In this document: one piece after another, positions 27,065 through 35,695 of the stretch | How positions within the stretch are numbered: the first letter of the stretch is position 1 | Layout: every line of letters starts with the position of its first letter | Assembly (NCBI RefSeq): GCF_958445495.1 | Contig: NZ_CAUCSQ010000003.1 | Coordinates: 62,001-126,000 of the forward strand | DNA from: an uncultured Bacteroides sp. | Lineage (GTDB): Bacteria; Bacteroidota; Bacteroidia; Bacteroidales; Bacteroidaceae | Direction of reading: 5' to 3' | Length of the DNA: 64,000 nt | The notes under the pieces: generated by a model | Database searches by the model: none | What the model was told of the DNA's origin: nothing | The model's input: only the letters and a program-made list of their open reading frames with translations | Made by a program: the position numbers and the translations under genes

Positions 27065-27965
27065 TTTTTATGTAGTGTTGATTAATCCGGTTTATCTCTT
27101 CCCTGCACAAAATTGCAGCCTGCCTGTCGGGAAGGCATTCCAACGTCCCCACAGGGAACAGACCGGCAAGATGTACCAATGTATCGCAAAGTTCTCTATA
27201 CTGGTCGTTATTTTTATGTATCACCGAACAGCCGGGAAGTATCGTAATAAAGGCATCTACCTCTTTTTGCCAGGTGAAACGGTTTTCTACAGCTTGATAG
27301 AGCCGCACGATTCCGCCTATCGGGAAACAGAGGTTCTTGTAGCACCGGGTCTTTCCGCTCCAAGGAGTCCCATAGACCACCGCCTTACCGTTTACAATAC
27401 GAATTACGGGATTGTCGTCGTTCAGTAACTCACAACCGGGAAAGCATTCTTGCCATAGGGCCGCATGGGTACTTTTACCCGTACCGCTCTTACCCATGAA
27501 AAGGTAGGCCATATTGTCCAATGCCACTGCAGCGGCATGGACGGACACTCCACCGTGATAGATTATGGCCTGTGAAAAAACGATGCGTAACATGGAAGAC
27601 AGGATTTCACCCGCATACGGGTCATCCCAGTAAATGCCGGCTTTGGCAAAAGTAAAATAAGGGTCGGTGTGCAAGTAATGTATCGCCCCGTCGGCTGTAA
27701 ACCGAATTTCTATCCGGTAACCGGTAGGCGTTTTCAACAACCGCGTGTATCCCATATCGTTCATGGACTCTTCTATCAGGACAGCCTCTTCCCGGAAAGT
27801 GTCCGCAACGGAAGTCTCCACGAAATAGAACAATACGTCTGCACGGCAGTTGCTATCGTGACGGAACGGACGGAAAGAGGGTAACAGACGTTCCATATCC
27901 TGTTCTCCCGCCAGACAGACATCAAAGAGGAAACCCGCTACCCGGAAATAATGTTCTTTTAGCAT
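27057..27965 (-). CDS. HprK-like serine kinase homologue (capsule/RiPP-associated type)
   Basis: 302 residues, no signal peptide. The P-loop LFMGKSGTGKSTHAALW lies near residue 155, followed by LLNDDNPVIRI (metal-binding Asp pair) and GTPWSGKTRCY, a motif I associate with HprK-like kinases from peptide-modification clusters. True HPr kinases lack this context and there is no HPr gene nearby. The start overlaps the nucleotidyltransferase gene by 44 bases and the end overlaps wza by 8. In paeninodin-type lasso peptide clusters an HprK-like kinase phosphorylates the peptide C-terminus; in exosortase-linked EPS loci similar proteins have unknown roles. The target here is unknown. Confidence 0.82.
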   Translation of the reverse strand: MLKEHYFRVAGFLFDVCLAGEQDMERLLPSFRPFRHDSNCRADVLFYFVETSVADTFREEAVLIEESMNDMGYTRLLKTPTGYRIEIRFTADGAIHYLHTDPYFTFAKAGIYWDDPYAGEILSSMLRIVFSQAIIYHGGVSVHAAAVALDNMAYLFMGKSGTGKSTHAALWQECFPGCELLNDDNPVIRIVNGKAVVYGTPWSGKTRCYKNLCFPIGGIVRLYQAVENRFTWQKEVDAFITILPGCSVIHKNNDQYRELCDTLVHLAGLFPVGTLECLPDRQAAILCREEINRINQHYIKNE

Positions 27966-29061
27966 TAGCTTGTCCTATCGATAGATTTATAAATGTCCAG
28001 AATGCTTCTTTCGGGGCGTAGCCGTATGAGAAACAGGCATTACTCAGAAATGAGCGCGAGGTATGCAATTTGCGTTTCCACATGCTTTGAGACAGATTGC
28101 TCCGCCCGGCTGCATATTGCCCGAAATTGCCGCCACGCAGGATAATATCAAGTAAAGGCCGGGAAGGCAGATGTTCTTCTTCATACGGCAGGGAAGCAGG
28201 AGGAAGCCCTAAATAATCCTGCAGAAACGAATGAAGCAGGCGACTCCACTTTCCGATGCCGGTTTTATGATAAAGGGTTTTCACTTCAAGCGGGTTGACG
28301 GTGTCACGGAAACTATAACAGGCACGTGCCATGTCGCACAGTTGGCGTAAGCCGATTCCCCATCCGAAAGCATGTTTCATGATATGAGTGTTCAGCAGCA
28401 ACAGATTCAGCAACGGAGAAGGTACTGTAATTTCCGTTCCGTCGGGTAACAGAGCTGTACGATATCCATGCACATGTTCCACTTTTTTCAAGCTGTCCTG
28501 GACGAAAGGGTTATTGATATCGAACAAACGGGGATGATGTTCTACTTGCACGCCGTTCCATTCGTAACAAGCACTGCCGTCGGCCTCATTTTTTATATGC
28601 CAACCGGATTTCCGCACCAGCGATGCGGCATATTGTCTCTCTTCTTTCTTCGGGAAATAGAGGTCTATGTCGCCGCATTCACGCAGCAGGGGATTCTCAT
28701 ACAAGGATGCCACGCCTTGCCCTTTTTGCAGGACAGGAGTCAGCCCGTTCTCCTCGAACATCCCGCAAAGCCGTGCCAATATGCCGTTCATCCTGCGGTT
28801 ACTCCGTTCGATAGCATCTGCCCTGGCTACCCAACGCATCAACTGTGGTTCGGAGGGCAACAGCTTGTCCGGCAACAAACACATTCCTTGATAGACAAGG
28901 CCCGTTACCGTTTGCCGCTGCGCCAGACGATAGACTTCCGCCCAACTTTCATCGGAAAGGGGAAAGTGAGAGAGGTTGTCCGGCTCTTTCTCCCATAATC
29001 CGGCTTTGAGCAAAATCAATAAAACGGCTTCTTCCTTATTTGTCACTTCTCCTGCCACCAT
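27922..29061 (-). CDS. NTP_transf_5-family nucleotidyltransferase
   Basis: 379 residues, no signal. The defining region is VLQKGQGVASLYENPLLRECGDIDLYFPKKE: a Lys near residue 118 followed by the nucleotidyltransferase G-D-x-D motif near 129. YEWNGVQVEHHPRLFD may supply a third acidic residue. The rest is helical and resembles the long C-terminal part of this family. It is sandwiched between PqqD and HprK-like genes. In lasso peptide and EPS clusters these three families recur together; in one studied type the enzyme acts on the phosphate placed by the kinase. Here the acceptor could be a peptide or a glycan; context alone cannot decide. Confidence 0.82.
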   Translation of the reverse strand: MVAGEVTNKEEAVLLILLKAGLWEKEPDNLSHFPLSDESWAEVYRLAQRQTVTGLVYQGMCLLPDKLLPSEPQLMRWVARADAIERSNRRMNGILARLCGMFEENGLTPVLQKGQGVASLYENPLLRECGDIDLYFPKKEERQYAASLVRKSGWHIKNEADGSACYEWNGVQVEHHPRLFDINNPFVQDSLKKVEHVHGYRTALLPDGTEITVPSPLLNLLLLNTHIMKHAFGWGIGLRQLCDMARACYSFRDTVNPLEVKTLYHKTGIGKWSRLLHSFLQDYLGLPPASLPYEEEHLPSRPLLDIILRGGNFGQYAAGRSNLSQSMWKRKLHTSRSFLSNACFSYGYAPKEAFWTFINLSIGQANAKRTLFPGSGFPL

Positions 29062-29080
29062 ATCAGCCCGGTTGTATCTT

Positions 29081-29365
29081 TTATTTTATCAGTCCGAATT
29101 TTTTCCATTCTTCCAATTGTCTTTCTATATCTCTCAGAGCTGTGTCTTTGTCTGTGTCATATTCACCGCACAGCCAGTCTGCCAGTTCCTCTGAGGCGTA
29201 CTTCCCTTCGTTTATCCGTTGCCACAACCGTGCAGCGGTCTCGTTAAGGCTGAAGACATCGGTCATATTCACATTTTCATTGCAAACTTCAACAATCATA
29301 TACTTGTTGCCAATCTTTCTCAATTGTAAGCCTAGTTTGGGTTCTATCGCTTTTTTCACTGTCAT
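29081..29365 (-). CDS. PqqD-family peptide-binding protein (RRE fold)
   Basis: 94 residues, the normal size of a stand-alone PqqD/RRE protein. NVNMTDVFSLNETAARLWQRINEGKYASEELADWL shows the conserved 'xLNxTAxxLWxxI' core and the winged-helix spacing, and the final part (DIERQLEEWKKFGLIK) is the last helix and strand. In RiPP pathways this fold binds a leader peptide and presents the core to modifying enzymes. It lies 17 bases after the sugar-transferase gene and 19 bases before the nucleotidyltransferase, inside the capsule operon. No canonical precursor lies immediately next to it; the nearest small gene is at 23542-23745. Confidence 0.85.
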   Translation of the reverse strand: MTVKKAIEPKLGLQLRKIGNKYMIVEVCNENVNMTDVFSLNETAARLWQRINEGKYASEELADWLCGEYDTDKDTALRDIERQLEEWKKFGLIK

Positions 29366-29382
29366 AACCGTCTATTTTTCCG

Positions 29383-30048
29383 TTAGAATTTCTTTCCTGT
29401 GAGTATTGAAAAAGCTGTCAGGAAAATTATTTTCGTATCCAACCACAAGGAACGTGAAGCGAGGTAGTCTAAATCCATCCTGAGCCTTTGCAACATTTTT
29501 TCCATCGTATCCGTATAGCCGTTATAGAGCGTGGCCGGCGAAAACAGTCCGGGTCTCAACTGGTACAAAAGTTGGTAATCCGGATTGATGGCTATAATCT
29601 GTTTGACAAAGAAGCTGCGTTCCGGGCGTGGTCCCACAAAGCTCATCTCTCCTTTAAGTACATTTAAAAGTTGCGGCAGCTCGTCCAAATGATGTTCACG
29701 CAAGAAACGTCCCACGCGGGTCAGCCGTTTGTCGCCTTGCCGGCAGAGTGCCGGCTTGCCGTCCGCTTCCGCTGTCATCGTCATGGAACGGAACTTATAC
29801 AATGTGAAAATCTTTCCCCGGTAACCGACCCGCTCCTGCTTGAAGATGGCTGGCCCACGATCTTCGCTTTTGATTGCCATATAGATAATCAAAAATACAG
29901 GTGAAAAAACAATTAACCCGAGTACACTTCCTATGATATCAAGGCATCGCTTGACATGACAAGTGGCAGGTGACATGGCGTCTTCATAATAGTTCCGTTC
30001 CTTTGCCGCATTTTTTGCCGATTTTGCAATTACTTCTGTTCTTTCCAT
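29383..30048 (-). CDS. Initiating sugar-phosphate transferase (undecaprenyl-phosphate glycosyl-1-phosphate transferase)
   Basis: 221 residues, the compact form without the five-helix N-terminus of WcaJ. One membrane helix (about 37-58: IIGSVLGLIVFSPVFLIIYMAI) is followed by the Bac_transf core: GPAIFKQERVGYRGKIFTLYKFRSM, RLTRVGRFLREHHLDELPQLLNVLKGEMSFVGPRPE and YQLRPGLFSPATLYNGY. These contain the catalytic Asp-Glu pair (HHLDELPQL). It moves a sugar-1-phosphate onto undecaprenyl phosphate to start the capsule repeat unit. It overlaps the upstream glycosyltransferase gene by 19 bases. Confidence 0.94.
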   Translation of the reverse strand: MERTEVIAKSAKNAAKERNYYEDAMSPATCHVKRCLDIIGSVLGLIVFSPVFLIIYMAIKSEDRGPAIFKQERVGYRGKIFTLYKFRSMTMTAEADGKPALCRQGDKRLTRVGRFLREHHLDELPQLLNVLKGEMSFVGPRPERSFFVKQIIAINPDYQLLYQLRPGLFSPATLYNGYTDTMEKMLQRLRMDLDYLASRSLWLDTKIIFLTAFSILTGKKF

Positions 30049-31151
30049 AATTCATTATATATTTCCAACAAGTTTCCTATCATTTTCTCTTTGGTGAAGA
30101 CATCGCGATAGCGTTGCTCCGCATGTACGGAATACTTTCTGTAATCTTCTTCTTTTCCCGCTATCGCCATGACGGCATCTGCCAGTTCCTTACCGTTCTC
30201 CGGAGCCACATTAAGTCCTGAATAGCCGTGAGCATTCACCCATGATACTCCCGAGTGGGGAATATTAGTGGCGACCACCGGTTTCCCGCAAGACATGGCT
30301 TCTATCTGTACTATTCCGAAAGCTTCCGTTTTTTGTACGCTGCTCAGGCAGAAGACTTTGCAAGCGCCATAATAAGCCGGAAGTTCTTCATCGGAAATCC
30401 GTCCGAGCAGCTTCACTTTTTCCTGTACTCCCAGTGTTTCTATTTCCGAGTTCAGTTCATCTTCCAAAGCGCCTGTGCCTCCTATCAGTATGACATAATC
30501 GTCACTCAAATACCGAGCGGCTTCTACAAGGAACTTATATCCTTTGTAAGCGACAAGGCGTCCCAGAGAAAAAACGATTTTCTTACCCGGATACCGGTTC
30601 CTGATATTTTCCACATCTTTCATACGCGGGCGCACCGGCTCCACACCGATAGGCAAACAACATGTTTTATGCTGCACGTGTTTCAAAAAGGGGGATTCCG
30701 CCAGATAAACCGGGGTTGTCCCGATAATCCGTTCAGCGCGTCGCAGTAACCAGTCCTGTAAAGGCTGGTAAAGGCGCAACAACATTTTCTGCTTTTGGAT
30801 ATCGCTGTGCCAATGCAGAATGACTTTTCCTTTATATCCCGAACAGAACAGGGCCAGGCAAGCCATCGGGTCGGGATGGTGTATGTGGATGATATCATAA
30901 TTCCGGCATATTTTTTTCAGCGCGAAAATCATAGCCGGCGAAATCATCGTCGCCGCAACTTCCGACCACGAGGTGCAATACTTCAATCGGGCATGTTCAT
31001 TGATGGAAACGGTATGACCGCTTCCTTTGCTTGCGGCACAGAGCATGTCACAGTCTATCCCCTGTTCAGACAGTCCGAGCATCAAGTCATACATCACCTT
31101 CTCTACACCGCCTTTGACTGGATAAAATTTTCCTAATTGCAATACTTTCAA
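30030..31151 (-). CDS. Glycosyltransferase family 4
   Basis: 373 residues in a GT-B fold. The N-terminus is KFYPVKGGVEKVMYDLMLGLSEQG, the usual acceptor-side Gly-Gly-x-E loop. The C-terminal half has FSLGRLVAYKGYKFLVEAARYL, LLGRISDEELPAYYGACKVFCLSSVQKTEAFGIVQIEAMSCGKPVV, the classic E-x7-E nucleotide-sugar motif of GT4 enzymes. It overlaps the initiating transferase gene by 19 bases and probably adds the second or later sugar of the capsule unit. Donor sugar cannot be told. Confidence 0.93.
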   Translation of the reverse strand: MKVLQLGKFYPVKGGVEKVMYDLMLGLSEQGIDCDMLCAASKGSGHTVSINEHARLKYCTSWSEVAATMISPAMIFALKKICRNYDIIHIHHPDPMACLALFCSGYKGKVILHWHSDIQKQKMLLRLYQPLQDWLLRRAERIIGTTPVYLAESPFLKHVQHKTCCLPIGVEPVRPRMKDVENIRNRYPGKKIVFSLGRLVAYKGYKFLVEAARYLSDDYVILIGGTGALEDELNSEIETLGVQEKVKLLGRISDEELPAYYGACKVFCLSSVQKTEAFGIVQIEAMSCGKPVVATNIPHSGVSWVNAHGYSGLNVAPENGKELADAVMAIAGKEEDYRKYSVHAEQRYRDVFTKEKMIGNLLEIYNELWKEQK

Positions 31152-31357
31152 AAGTTTCTTTTTAAGATTTTAAAATAAAGGAGAGGAAGGATGTAAATGG
31201 GGACGCTTTCCGTCAGTATCCGATGTTGCCACAGTACCGACTCATGTCAACGGCAACACAGATAAATGCCTACCCCATATGTGCTTACCTTCTATCTGTT
31301 TTATATGTAGGTTTATTCCCGATGGTCTGCTATTGGACCCCTAGTATGAATACATAA

Positions 31358-32446
31358 CTAATGCTTGCAAGACCTGTTTTGTAATTCGATAATGGTTGCC
31401 GACAATATTCGGGCACTTCGATTCCAATCAAACTCTTTGCATCTGGCACGACCTTTTATACGCAATTTGTTTTGCAGTTCCTTGTCATTTATAATCAAAG
31501 AAATTTTTTTTGCAATATCCTTCTCGTCTAATGGATTTGCATATAAAGCTGCATCACCGCACACTTCTCTTATAGAAGGAATGTCCGATACAACAACAGG
31601 AACCCCGATAGACATGGCTTCGAGAGGAGGAATACCGAAACCTTCATACAATGAAGGGTACACAAAACACGATGTGTTCTTGTAATATTGTTTCAATTCG
31701 GTATCAGTGACTCTTCCAAGCCATTTTATTCTTTCAGACGATATATTTGCGCTTAGTTCCTCGACAGAGGTTGAATAGATACGGTTTTGTCCCCCTATTA
31801 TATACAGTTTCATATCGGTGTCCTTCAATATGGAAAAGGCTTTCAGCAATGTCTCAAAATTTTTCCTTGGGTCAATGGAAGAAACAGCTAATATGTATTT
31901 TTCTCCTTTTGCCGAATTTTCATGGCTTGTATCCAGTTGCGTAAATGAAGATGATACAGCATTGTATATTACGGCTATCTTATCTTTTTCAACATGTAGT
32001 AAACGTATTATCTCATTCTTTGAAAATTCACTTACTGTTAAAACTTTTAATGATGTCGCGACGCTCAAAGGAGTCAATGTTTTATACAGAAATATGTACG
32101 AAACCGAATACCATTTCGGATTTATCATAAATCCAAGGTCATGTATAGTCATTATCTTACTTTTGATTGCGATGGGACCAATTCCCGTAAAATTAACAAG
32201 AAGGTTCTTTCCCTGTGTCATAAAAAAGAAAAAAGGCAGGAATAATTGTTCCCAGACATGTGATTTTCCCCATCCGCAACGCTTTATGGAAAATTCCGTG
32301 GTATCATAGCAGTTTTTTATATCACCGTACGGGCAAAGCAATACGAATACGATTCCTGATTTGCGGAGGGCTTTGCACAGTTCGTAGGCAAAACGGTTGA
32401 CCCCAGTCTGTTCCTGCAGCAAAAATCGTCCGTTAATGTAAATCAT
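31358..32446 (-). CDS. Glycosyltransferase family 4
   Basis: The frame extends to 32536, but the family start MIYINGRFLLQEQTGVNRFAYE is at 32446, whose ATG overlaps the stop of the upstream GT32 gene as ATGA, a typical coupled junction. That gives 362 residues. The C-terminal half has AVSSIDPRKNFETLLKAF, IKWLGRVTDTELKQYYKNT and CFVYPSLYEGFGIPPLEAMSIGVPVV with the E-x7-E motif, resembling mannosyltransferases of the WbaZ kind. The 206 bases between this gene and the next one hold nothing I recognise. Confidence 0.92.
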   Translation of the reverse strand: MIYINGRFLLQEQTGVNRFAYELCKALRKSGIVFVLLCPYGDIKNCYDTTEFSIKRCGWGKSHVWEQLFLPFFFFMTQGKNLLVNFTGIGPIAIKSKIMTIHDLGFMINPKWYSVSYIFLYKTLTPLSVATSLKVLTVSEFSKNEIIRLLHVEKDKIAVIYNAVSSSFTQLDTSHENSAKGEKYILAVSSIDPRKNFETLLKAFSILKDTDMKLYIIGGQNRIYSTSVEELSANISSERIKWLGRVTDTELKQYYKNTSCFVYPSLYEGFGIPPLEAMSIGVPVVVSDIPSIREVCGDAALYANPLDEKDIAKKISLIINDKELQNKLRIKGRARCKEFDWNRSARILSATIIELQNRSCKH

Positions 32447-33225
32447 ACTTTTTCTGACCGGATTTTTGATTTCACAAGAAAAAGGAAAAATTTCCAATAA
32501 TGTTTTATTTTTACAGGCAACGGGAGTTTTATCCAACTATTTTCACAATAATGTATAGCGTATGAAGCCGGAGTTACTTCACGTCTGTTTCCTGCAAATA
32601 TTTCAGAACGATATATCATCATCCTGTCTTTCAACTTTTGATCTATATCTTTGTACCTAAAACCATAATTTTCCGCAATCCGGGCATATATTTGTGGAGC
32701 AATCACATCCAACCCCATACTACCATCCGGCTTGATAAAATGTTTGTCCTGATACCAATCCAATGCATGTTTGACAAATGGACATCCCTTTTCCGCTCCC
32801 ATGACAGCAGCCTGTAATTCGATACCCGAAATATATTTGTCCGTAATCCGTAATCCGTTTTCACCTATGTCATTCAAAGAATTGTCCCGTTCTATCATGA
32901 AAGGATGATATTCCACACAGGAGAAAAAAGAATGATGCAGGAAATCATCGAAACGTTTCAAGACTTTTACGTCCGAATCCAAATAGATGCCTCCTTCTTC
33001 ATAAAGTGCATAAAGGCGGATATAGTCAGCGACAAATGCCCATTTCCGATGGGCAAAAGCCTCTTTTACATAAGGAACACTCTTTTCTATATCGAAATTC
33101 TGCGTGTTCCACAATTTCCATTCATAATCTGGCATAATTTCTTTCCAAGACTGCATACACATCTGAATCTTTTCAGGAAACGGGTCATTGCTCAACCAGC
33201 AGTAATGTATAATTTTCGGTATCAT
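32443..33225 (-). CDS. Glycosyltransferase family 32 (DxD type)
   Basis: 260 residues. MIPKIIHYCWLSNDPFP is the standard GT32 start, followed by AFVADYIRLYALYEEGGIYLDSDVKVLKRFDDFL, where LDSDV is the metal/nucleotide-sugar binding D-x-D. The end contains AIHYCENSW, another conserved GT32 piece. It overlaps the next gene by 4 bases. It probably transfers galactose or a related sugar within the capsule unit; the donor is unknown. Confidence 0.93.
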   Translation of the reverse strand: MIPKIIHYCWLSNDPFPEKIQMCMQSWKEIMPDYEWKLWNTQNFDIEKSVPYVKEAFAHRKWAFVADYIRLYALYEEGGIYLDSDVKVLKRFDDFLHHSFFSCVEYHPFMIERDNSLNDIGENGLRITDKYISGIELQAAVMGAEKGCPFVKHALDWYQDKHFIKPDGSMGLDVIAPQIYARIAENYGFRYKDIDQKLKDRMMIYRSEIFAGNRREVTPASYAIHYCENSWIKLPLPVKIKHYWKFFLFLVKSKIRSEKV

Positions 33226-33254
33226 AAAAATGAAATATCAATTAAAAACAGTGT

Positions 33255-34538
33255 CTATGTCAAATGCACCGATGGGTCAAGCAAACAATTATCCTGGACA
33301 GAAATTTGTCCGTCTGACAACAATAATAAGGCATAAAAACAAAATATATCTGTCGGAATTTTAACCCAGACAATAAGCTGTATGACAAACAGACAAAGAA
33401 AGAATAGGTTTAATTTTTTTTCCCGTTTACACAGTACATACGTACAACAAATAAAATAGGCAAGGAAAGTAGATAAGCCTATTATGCCACAGTAAAATAT
33501 AAACCGTATATACCCCATATCTGTGCCCATATAAAACGTATCAGTATCATTAGGATCAGCAAAATATCCGTCACCGATAATCCATGTTTTCATATTGTCT
33601 GGAAGTATAAAGCCAATACTATTGACCAGCAAGTCTGAAGAATGAGTGGAAAATGTACCTTCTTTATAGAAATTGATAAACCCCTCAAACCCATAGTCAA
33701 AAGCTTGTCTGAATCCGACTGACGTGTTATACAAATGATTACCGGCATAAAAGAGCAACACTATCAAAAAACAAAAGCTTGTAACCCATAAAATATGTTT
33801 GAAAGTGATTCTTATTTTCATCCAAAAACTAGAAGATATCAATAAATATATACAAGCTATTACTAAACCTACTACTGTCGTACGGGAAACCATATTACCA
33901 ATACTCCCAATAATAAACAGGAGCATCACATTAAAATTCCTTTGTGTTTCTGTAGAAGCATTTCTTATTAAATAAGCCGTACCCAACAATACACAGGAGA
34001 AACGGATACCAGCAGTATCGAATCCGACTCCTATACTGTACAAACGTGGATTCTTCTCAAAATATTCCATACTGGTTTGATCAAATACGGAATCAATGGC
34101 AACAGCCAATACTGGAAAATTATCTATAATCACAGCTAATATACAGTGTCCTGCACATATTAAAGTTAAATATTGAAATATGATTTTCAACGTAACCATG
34201 CCATAAGCTTTCTTCAGTACATATATCACAAAATATGCTCCCCCCAACCATACACACATTGAAACAAAATAAGTGGCAAAAACAAAATCATACGTATTAT
34301 TATAAACAATGGAAAAATAGGAAGATAAAGAAAATAGAAGTCCTAATACCAAAATAGGAAATATTTCTTTCCGAATAGAAGGCACTCTATTTTTTATGTG
34401 TTCCCATACGAAAACTATTAATCCTAACGCTGCTACTACCATCTTAGAATTTAAAGACGGAAAAACTCTCAGAGCGACAGGAAAATAATAGCAACTGCAA
34501 ATAATTAACAATATTATTATAGATACAATACGACACAT
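33255..34538 (-). CDS. wzy: Wzy-like O-antigen/capsule polymerase
   Basis: 427 residues with about 10-12 hydrophobic helices and a large loop near residues 260-345 that contains charged and aromatic residues (YDYGFEGFINFYKEGTF region), the layout of Wzy polymerases. Wzy proteins are too divergent to prove by motif, but it is the only polymerase-like membrane protein in a locus that already has Wzx, Wzc and Wza. It lies 2 bases after the GT8 gene. It would join lipid-linked repeat units at the periplasmic face. The AT-rich sequence is typical of polymerase genes in capsule loci. Confidence 0.85.
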   Translation of the reverse strand: MCRIVSIIILLIICSCYYFPVALRVFPSLNSKMVVAALGLIVFVWEHIKNRVPSIRKEIFPILVLGLLFSLSSYFSIVYNNTYDFVFATYFVSMCVWLGGAYFVIYVLKKAYGMVTLKIIFQYLTLICAGHCILAVIIDNFPVLAVAIDSVFDQTSMEYFEKNPRLYSIGVGFDTAGIRFSCVLLGTAYLIRNASTETQRNFNVMLLFIIGSIGNMVSRTTVVGLVIACIYLLISSSFWMKIRITFKHILWVTSFCFLIVLLFYAGNHLYNTSVGFRQAFDYGFEGFINFYKEGTFSTHSSDLLVNSIGFILPDNMKTWIIGDGYFADPNDTDTFYMGTDMGYIRFIFYCGIIGLSTFLAYFICCTYVLCKREKKLNLFFLCLFVIQLIVWVKIPTDIFCFYALLLLSDGQISVQDNCLLDPSVHLT

Positions 34539-34540
34539 TC

Positions 34541-35362
34541 TCAGTTCTCCAATACTTTCAAATAATTCATAAACTGCCTGTAAGCATCAATATAATATGG
34601 ATTCTTTAAACACATCTTGAACATCCAGGCCCATTCTTTCAATGTTTTTTTCATCCAAGGTTTCGATTTACCGACGAAATGAATTACATATACAGGCTTT
34701 CTTTCCTCTTTTCCACTTAGGGAATATCCCAAATGTCGAATGTAATAAGTAAGGTGATCGGCAAACAAATTATACCCCTCATCAAGATGTAATGAAAACT
34801 GCTCTCCCCAATCGAAAAGGTATTGTTTGAGTACGTCTTGGTCACCTACCGGCACTTTTTGTTCTTTACTTTTTTTTACCACAAGACCGACTGTCTGTAA
34901 TAGTTTCTGCTCTACATCTTTGTCCGGCTCTATCACCATGACACCAGAATTGAGTCCACCTTTCCAAATTTCATTGCCGGGATAAGAAGAGTCGGCACTC
35001 ACAGCGGAGAAAGGCTTTCGCTCGAACAAAGTATCAATATTGCGCACGATTAACATATCGCAGTCTAAAAACACGATTTTACAAAAACGTGTCAGTCCCC
35101 AAATCAACAATTTGTCAAACGTATGATTCCAATGGGAGAAACTCTGTTCCGACGGATTTACGTTTCCCGCCAGAACAGCATGGGATAAACGAATACAAGG
35201 AATCCCCTCCTTCTCCAATTCCCGTTCTGTTCTCGCATCCACCGTTGTAGACAAAGCGCAATAAAGAGGATATTTTGCTCCTACGTGCTTCAACGAACGA
35301 TGCAGAACCAACACTCCTTGGAAATAGGACTTATTGGAAAGTAGTGTAACGTAAACTTTCAT
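34541..35362 (-). CDS. Glycosyltransferase family 8
   Basis: 273 residues. MKVYVTLLSNKSYFQGVLVLHRSLKHVG is the GT8/glycogenin-like start; CKIVFLDCDMLIVRNIDTLF holds the D-x-D (DCDM). GLNSGVMVIEPD and DQDVLKQYLFD and the final IHFVGKSKPW (metal-binding His) are all conserved in GT8. Probably an alpha-glucosyl- or galactosyltransferase of the capsule pathway. It ends 2 bases before the polymerase gene. Confidence 0.92.
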   Translation of the reverse strand: MKVYVTLLSNKSYFQGVLVLHRSLKHVGAKYPLYCALSTTVDARTERELEKEGIPCIRLSHAVLAGNVNPSEQSFSHWNHTFDKLLIWGLTRFCKIVFLDCDMLIVRNIDTLFERKPFSAVSADSSYPGNEIWKGGLNSGVMVIEPDKDVEQKLLQTVGLVVKKSKEQKVPVGDQDVLKQYLFDWGEQFSLHLDEGYNLFADHLTYYIRHLGYSLSGKEERKPVYVIHFVGKSKPWMKKTLKEWAWMFKMCLKNPYYIDAYRQFMNYLKVLEN

Positions 35363-35695
35363 ATCGGTATTTTATTTATCCTTAGATGTCGTTTTTTCCA
35401 CAATCTGATTTTACGTTTTAAACTGTTCCATTTCACTCATATAAAATGTAACGAAAACAAAACGGTTTATTATGAGCATACTTTTTCAAATAAATATAGT
35501 CAAGATGCAGCTTATATTATACAAACTTATTTAGAACAATCGCAAAATTATCAGTAACAGAAATTTCTACCTTCATATTCCATTTCTGAAAATGAACATA
35601 CATTTCTCAGATTCTTTTCCACATTTTTCAACCAAAAGGTATTGGCAGCACTGAACTTTCCTCAATAAAGTATAATCAGGATAATTGAATACATA
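35363..35695. other. 333-base gap inside the capsule operon
   Basis: Very AT-rich, no open frame of note. The minus strand has TAAGTTTG (35529-35522), which fits a -7 box, but no matching -33 element at the usual distance. It may mark a past insertion/deletion joint between gene blocks. Confidence 0.4.

Noticed and set aside
27057..29365. A complete lasso peptide gene cluster
   Set aside because: No asparagine-synthetase-like cyclase, no transglutaminase-like B2 protease and no typical lasso precursor are present; only the accessory families match.
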